DNA of 64,000 nt from Pontibacter sp. G13 (lineage in GTDB: Bacteria > Bacteroidota > Bacteroidia > J057): positions 6,324,001 to 6,388,000 of the forward strand of contig NZ_CP134696.1 of NCBI RefSeq assembly GCF_031851795.1, written 5' to 3'. Numbering within the stretch: position 1 is the first letter of the stretch; each line of letters begins with the position of its first letter. The position numbers were made by a program, and so were the translations under genes. The notes beneath the pieces were generated by a model. That model was given only the letters and a program-made list of their open reading frames with translations. It was not told the origin of the DNA and searched no databases. Of the stretch, positions 63,340 through 64,000 are shown in pieces.

Positions 63340-63369
63340 GGCCATCGGGAAACATGTATCCCGATGGCC
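63340..63369. terminator. Bidirectional terminator
   Basis: A perfect 11-bp stem GGCCATCGGGA/TCCCGATGGCC (63340-63350 with 63359-63369). On the minus strand it is followed by TTTTGTTATT, so it best serves the DUF4349 gene; it could also stop the hydrolase transcript. Confidence 0.85.
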
Positions 63370-63392
63370 TCCATCCTGTTGGGGGTACCTTG

Positions 63393-64000
63393 CTAGTTGC
63401 GCACAAATAGCCATTTCACGCCCTGATACAGTCCGATGCCGATGTAGCCAAATAGCCCCGGTTTGGTCCGTTCTTGAAGGTTGATTCGGATAGTCGCGTA
63501 GGTGACCTGATTCTGGAGCAGGTTCATGCGACCTTGAAGGAGGTCGATGGTCTCGTTGAGTCGCTCCAATTCTTTTTCTACCAGCAGCGCCGCTTCCACG
63601 TTTTCGGCCTGATCGAGCAGTTCGAGATATCGTTTGCGTGCAGATTGCGCATTTTCCAATCTGATTTCATCGTCCCGATAGACTTGTGTGACATCTTCTG
63701 CCGTGATTCGTTGATCCCGTACCTTGCCGATTCCCGCCAGGGCCGCCAAAGCAGGATCTAGCTGGTCGCTTTTTACCCGCAAGATGCATGCATAGGTGCC
63801 GGTCACAGACGCGTATCCCCCATGCGCTTCCGCCAGTGCCTGCAAGGGAGCGATGGCAGAATCCGGACGCTCCACAATCAGCCTCACATGGGCGTTCTTG
63901 AGAATCATCTTGGGCGTGTCGCTCAATTTGTCGTCCATCGGCCCTATCGCTTCAGAAAATGCTTCCTGGTTTCGTTGATAGGGGTCAGAGGCATGATCCC
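63393..64000 (-). CDS. DUF4349 protein, 5' end beyond the window
   Basis: The visible 202 codons are open to the window edge. An in-frame Met at 63938 is unlikely to be the start, because upstream codons read DHASDPYQRNQEAFSEAIGP without a stop. The DUF4349 domain covers MILKNAHVRLIVERPDSAIAPLQAL, GYASVTG and LRVKSDQLDPALAAL, then a long coiled coil (LENAQSARKRYLELLDQAENVEAAL, VEKELERLNETIDLLQGRM) and a C-terminal hydrophobic segment (LFGYIGIGLYQGVKWLF). The missing N terminus should hold a lipoprotein signal. Function unknown. Confidence 0.8.
   Translation of the reverse strand, partial: DHASDPYQRNQEAFSEAIGPMDDKLSDTPKMILKNAHVRLIVERPDSAIAPLQALAEAHGGYASVTGTYACILRVKSDQLDPALAALAGIGKVRDQRITAEDVTQVYRDDEIRLENAQSARKRYLELLDQAENVEAALLVEKELERLNETIDLLQGRMNLLQNQVTYATIRINLQERTKPGLFGYIGIGLYQGVKWLFVRN

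Noticed and set aside
1-64000. tRNA, rRNA or prophage genes
   Set aside because: I saw no cloverleaf, no rRNA core words and no phage structural or integrase proteins.

Overview
The window looks like chromosomal DNA of an aquatic, probably marine, member of the Bacteroidota. Evidence: a C-terminal type IX secretion sorting domain (gene at 4659), a TonB-dependent receptor with an N-terminal carboxypeptidase-like regulatory domain, a TPR/transmembrane/LuxR-type regulator, many Sec signal peptides ending in AQ, and several lipoproteins. The mix of sulfatases with planctomycete-type cytochrome (PSCyt1/DUF1549/DUF1553) and DUF1501 genes is seen in Saprospiria and Cytophagia. I cannot place it to genus. 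No rRNA, tRNA or CRISPR array was seen.

Layout. 0-7 kb: a secreted TonB-C-like protein, an ADP-ribosylglycohydrolase, a GNAT acetyltransferase, a TPR-LuxR regulator and a large T9SS-secreted protein. 7.2-14.5 kb: a ferri-siderophore receptor plus PepSY reductase pair and a YiiX-like hydrolase, set between three blocks of complex GC-rich interspersed repeats. 14.6-22.2 kb: a BtrH-N/DUF4872 protein, a VOC protein, a lipoprotein, an SO2930-type dihaem cytochrome, an MscS channel and a small membrane protein. 22.3-25 kb: five minus-strand hypothetical genes, one only 50 aa.

25.0-38.0 kb is the standout region. Sixteen intact genes and one broken small gene, all on the minus strand, are mostly unrecognised and visibly AT-rich. 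Recurring palindromic sites separate many of them. Seven sites carry an RYYYAAC-like box 0-13 nt after, or overlapping, the stop codon of the gene before. Several have a GGTT...stem-loop...GTTRRRY layout like integron attC sites. Interspersed is a roughly 265-bp repeat (four full copies, one divergent, two shortened) that in at least one case sits inside such a site. I read this as an integron-like cassette array without an integrase in the window. A triple 156-bp tandem repeat and a terminator close it at 38.6 kb.

38.6-45.9 kb: a minus-strand operon of PSCyt1-DUF1549-DUF1553, DUF1501, a beta-propeller protein and a DUF2231/cytochrome/LRR protein. 47.0-49.9 kb: a fourth repeat block, in opposite orientation to the first three. 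49.9-57.3 kb: three sulfatases, a GT39-like glycosyltransferase and GtrA. 57.6-62.3 kb: a compact NapA-NapC-small membrane protein operon followed by an alginate-export-type porin. 62.3-64 kb: a secreted alpha/beta hydrolase and the 3' part of a DUF4349 gene running off the edge.

Functionally the flanks describe an aerobe or facultative anaerobe that degrades sulfated organic matter, takes up ferric siderophores and can reduce nitrate. The 25-38 kb segment looks like accessory, recombination-built DNA.
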